Translations under genes and position numbers: made by a program
The notes under the pieces: generated by a model
The model's database searches: none
Seen by the model: only the letters and a program-made list of their open reading frames with translations
Told to the model about the DNA's origin: nothing
Shown: one piece after another, positions 6,875 to 8,627 of the stretch
How the letters are laid out: each line of letters starts with the position of its first letter
Position numbering within the stretch: the first letter of the stretch is position 1
NCBI GenBank assembly: GCA_946478935.1
Contig: CAMLEL010000077.1
Location: 1 to 8,627, forward strand
DNA: 8,627 nucleotides
Source of the DNA: an uncultured Armatimonadota bacterium
GTDB lineage: Bacteria > Armatimonadota > Fimbriimonadia > Fimbriimonadales > Fimbriimonadaceae
Direction of reading: 5' to 3'

Positions 6875-6895
6875 AAAAAACGAGTAGTGACTCAT
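6875..6895 (-). terminator. Weak rho-independent terminator after tspO
   Basis: On the minus strand ATGAGT-cact-ACTCGT can pair (6 bp including one G-U) and is followed directly by five T. It lies 21 bp after the tspO stop, between tspO and uvrA. The stem is short, so confidence is modest. The rest of the 113-bp gap holds only the uvrA -10 candidate. Confidence 0.4.
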
Positions 6896-6915
6896 AGAAT
6901 CCTTGAATGCGGTTG

Positions 6916-7494
6916 TTAGCTCCCTCCCAATAGGGGCCCGGACTGTGGGTCCTCAATTCTAATCTGAACGTCCGCACTCTTCGGATCAGCATGCGTCGGA
7001 TTAAGTCGCCAGATTGTAAAAGTCAACACAGAGGCAAAGCATGACCATGCCAGGTAAGGGACGAGAAGCCAAGCGGCGGAATTCCGGACTTTTGAGAAGA
7101 ACACGATCGTCGCAAGAATGGCGACATCGAGGGCCACGATCTCATAGAAGGAAAGGGCCAACTGGTGCCACGCAAAGAATAGCCAACTCCAAAGAGCGTT
7201 CAGAACAAGCTGGACAGCAAAAATCGCGATTGCCCGACTTCGCCCACGTGATGGCTCCGAACGCCAAATCTGCCAGAGAGCCAAACCCATCAAGAAGTAG
7301 AGCACAGTCCACACCGGGGCGAAGACCCATCCTGGTGGGTTGAAGGCTGGTTTGTTCAGCGCGGGGTACCAAGTCGGGAGCCCAAGCATCGTCGCTTGAC
7401 TGCCAAGAAATGCCACCGAAAAACACAGGGTCTGGCAGACCAAAAAGGAAACCAGCGGGTGTGTCTTACTGTTCGTCATCGGCTCCTTCATCAT
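6916..7494 (-). CDS. tspO: TspO/MBR family membrane protein
   Basis: 192 residues from ATG 7494. TspO (translocator protein, peripheral benzodiazepine receptor family) binds porphyrins and other hydrophobic ligands and has five transmembrane helices. Seen here: helix 1 about 13-37, WYPALNKPAFNPPGWVFAPV (42-61), the strongly conserved Trp/Pro-rich loop, then helix 2 VWTVLYFLMGLALW, helix 3 AVQLVLNALWSWLFFAWHQL (93-112), helix 4 around IVALDVAILATIVFF (119-133), and helix 5 LLVPYLAWSCFASVLTFTIWRLN (143-165). The end of helix 5 corresponds to the CRAC-like region. About 27 residues follow (PTHADPKSADV... GPLLGGS), longer than most family members. A longer ORF continues upstream to 7650 but its extra 52 residues are Arg/Ser-rich, do not fit the family and overlap the divergent gene, so I trimmed it. 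ATG 7491 and 7479 are also possible; AAGGAG lies only 3 nt before 7479. Confidence 0.92.
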   Translation of the reverse strand: MMKEPMTNSKTHPLVSFLVCQTLCFSVAFLGSQATMLGLPTWYPALNKPAFNPPGWVFAPVWTVLYFLMGLALWQIWRSEPSRGRSRAIAIFAVQLVLNALWSWLFFAWHQLALSFYEIVALDVAILATIVFFSKVRNSAAWLLVPYLAWSCFASVLTFTIWRLNPTHADPKSADVQIRIEDPQSGPLLGGS

Positions 7495-7513
7495 GACCTG
7501 AACTTTCACACAT

Positions 7514-7537
7514 GGGTTGCTACTTGGCGCAACTCCC
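7514..7537. repeat. Short imperfect inverted repeat in the tspO/DUF4139 divergent gap
   Basis: GGGTTGC (7514-7520) and GCAACTCCC (7529-7537) face each other across an 8-base loop, with one bulged base. It sits in the 80-bp region between two divergent genes, where an operator could lie. It could be chance; I see no known regulator motif. Confidence 0.25.
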
Positions 7538-7562
7538 GCAATTGAGGCGCGTCTGCACCTGC

Positions 7563-7567
7563 GGAGG
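7563..7567 (+). promoter_or_regulatory. Shine-Dalgarno (GGAGG) deciding the start at 7575
   Basis: GGAGG, 7 nt before ATG 7575. It decides between this start and an in-frame ATG at 7512, which would add 21 residues with no signal-like character. Confidence 0.75.
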
Positions 7568-7574
7568 CTATGGA

Positions 7575-8627
7575 ATGATTTCAACTTTATTGGCGGTCGG
7601 CGTGCTGAGCTTGGGGCCGAAGGAAGCGACGATGCGCATTGCGGGCGCATCCATGTTCAAGAACGGCTACGTCGTCGTCCTCAGGGAGATGGAAGTACCC
7701 TCGACGGGGCAGTACTTGGTAAAGAAGATCCCCGAAGGTTCACTCGGTACGCTCTGGATTACGGCAACGGATGGTACAAAGCTCAACGAGATCGTAAACT
7801 CACTCAACGATCAATCCCAAGAAGTCAAGGGCGAGTACTCGACTCTCGATCAGATCCTTGCGGCAAACAAAGGCAAGGTGCTCCAATTCGAAGTCAATCA
7901 ACCGGAGAACAAGCGCATTTGGTTGGAAGGCAAACTGCTGCTGGTCTCTGGCGAACTCGTCTTTGCTGAAAACGGCCCGGAGCAGTTCACCATCCCTCGA
8001 AAAGACATCGTGTCTATCAAGTCTCGGGAAAAGCTGATCTACGCCTTTCACTCGAAAGTCGAAAATAAAGTCCGTGGCTTGCGGTTCGATGTTTCGACTC
8101 CGAAACCGGGAAAAATCTTCATGGTCAGCCTTGAACGTGGCATCACTTGGGCGCCCGGTTTTGCCTTGGACATCACGGACTCCAAGAAACTGGTCTTGTC
8201 GGCGAAAGCCACAGCCATCAATGATTTGGAAGACATGGTTGGGGCCGACTTTAGATTTGTAACTGGGTTTCCCAACATGCGCTTCGCAGGCACCATCGAT
8301 CCGCTACTAATGCAAAGCAATGCCGATCAGTTTTTGAGAACGATTTCTGGCGGTGGGTTCGGCGGCGGCGGAGGGGGTGCTCCGGGAGCCAGTCGTGCCG
8401 GAGAAATGCTGAATCAGAAAGCGGCCGCGCCCATGACCGCAGATGCCTTTGCTGAGGTAATGGCAATGGACGGAGACGGTATGGCCGCTGGCGATCTGTT
8501 TTTCTATACAAAGCCAAAGATGACCTTGAAGCAGGGCGAGCGGGGCATGTATATGCTCTTCCAAGCCGAAGCGCCCTATAAAGAGATTTACACCTGGCTC
8601 GTAGACGACCAAACGGTGGATAACGTC
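7575..8627 (+). CDS. Exported DUF4139/DUF4140-like protein with Gly-rich hinge (3' end beyond window)
   Basis: The reading frame is open from ATG 7575 to the last base, 351 codons without a stop. The first 14 residues (MISTLLAVGVLSLG) are hydrophobic and could be a short signal or membrane anchor, though no basic residue precedes them. The N-terminal part (about 28-150) is beta-rich: FKNGYVVVLREMEVPSTGQYLVKKIPEG fits the opening strand pattern of DUF4140-like proteins. GITWAPGFALDI (189-200), LSAKATAINDLEDM (208-221) and GADFRFVTGFPNMRF (223-237) resemble the DUF4139 core, in which a W.P.Y-type strand leads into a V.N.T.E.W.D...L..G.P pattern. A Gly-rich stretch (259-268) and a low-complexity Ala/Met part (to about 306) form a linker, after which another beta segment begins (LKQGERGMYMLFQAEAPYKE). 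Function of the family is not established. Divergent from tspO. Family assignment is by pattern and moderate. Confidence 0.72.
   Translation, partial: MISTLLAVGVLSLGPKEATMRIAGASMFKNGYVVVLREMEVPSTGQYLVKKIPEGSLGTLWITATDGTKLNEIVNSLNDQSQEVKGEYSTLDQILAANKGKVLQFEVNQPENKRIWLEGKLLLVSGELVFAENGPEQFTIPRKDIVSIKSREKLIYAFHSKVENKVRGLRFDVSTPKPGKIFMVSLERGITWAPGFALDITDSKKLVLSAKATAINDLEDMVGADFRFVTGFPNMRFAGTIDPLLMQSNADQFLRTISGGGFGGGGGGAPGASRAGEMLNQKAAAPMTADAFAEVMAMDGDGMAAGDLFFYTKPKMTLKQGERGMYMLFQAEAPYKEIYTWLVDDQTVDNV

Noticed and set aside
6803..6915. SOS (LexA) operator upstream of uvrA
   Set aside because: I looked for CTG-N10-CAG-like and GAAC-N4-GTTC-like palindromes and saw none; a lineage-specific box cannot be excluded.
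7495..7650. Upstream 52-residue extension of tspO to 7650
   Set aside because: Arg/Ser-rich sequence unlike TspO, overlaps the SD and coding start of the divergent gene; family proteins start near the MTNSK or MMKEP methionines.
7517..7969. 150-codon plus-strand reading frame
   Set aside because: Different frame from the long open frame starting at 7575, which has an SD and family-like sequence; this is a shadow.
1..8627. tRNA, rRNA, CRISPR array, insertion sequence or prophage
   Set aside because: No cloverleaf, regular spaced repeats, transposase or integrase-like sequence was recognised on either strand.

Overview
The window shows an ordinary bacterial chromosomal segment of moderate GC. 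The organism has secreted lipoproteins (a lipid-anchored MsrA and a PD40 propeller protein) and a TspO membrane protein, so it is probably Gram-negative-like with an outer envelope. The mix of SD-led genes and genes with a TANNNT box just upstream of ATG, plus PD40 and HEAT exported proteins, faintly recalls Armatimonadota or similar phyla. That is only a hunch; nothing here fixes the taxon. I see no phage, transposase, CRISPR, tRNA or rRNA signal.

Layout from right to left on the minus strand, the main coding strand: tspO (6916-7494), a likely weak terminator, then the N-terminal half of uvrA (4928-6802). Six bases after its stop comes an exported lipocalin-like/HEAT protein (3617-4921). A PD40 beta-propeller lipoprotein (1871-2782), an IorA-like thiamine-diphosphate enzyme (660-1826) and the C-terminal half of uvrA (611 to beyond base 1) follow. 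On the plus strand are a lipoprotein-type msrA (about 2943-3620), convergent with the HEAT gene with overlapping stop codons, and a DUF4139-like exported protein (7575 to beyond the right edge), divergent from tspO. The two edge genes have no stop or no end inside the window, so simple ORF finding would miss them.

The main discovery is that uvrA, normally one polypeptide of about 940 residues, is split here into two separate genes about 4.3 kb apart in the same orientation. The break is exactly at the linker between the two ABC cassettes. The N half carries the first Walker A, the UvrB-binding region, the first zinc module, signature, Walker B and H-loop. The C half begins at the second cassette with its own ATG, Walker A and second zinc module. 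Four unrelated genes lie between, one on the opposite strand. Both halves look intact as far as the window shows, which suggests a working two-subunit UvrA rather than decay.

The other genes do not form an obvious single pathway. MsrA repairs oxidised methionine in envelope proteins and UvrA repairs DNA, so there is a loose damage-repair theme, but most of the rest look like general envelope proteins or unassigned enzymes.
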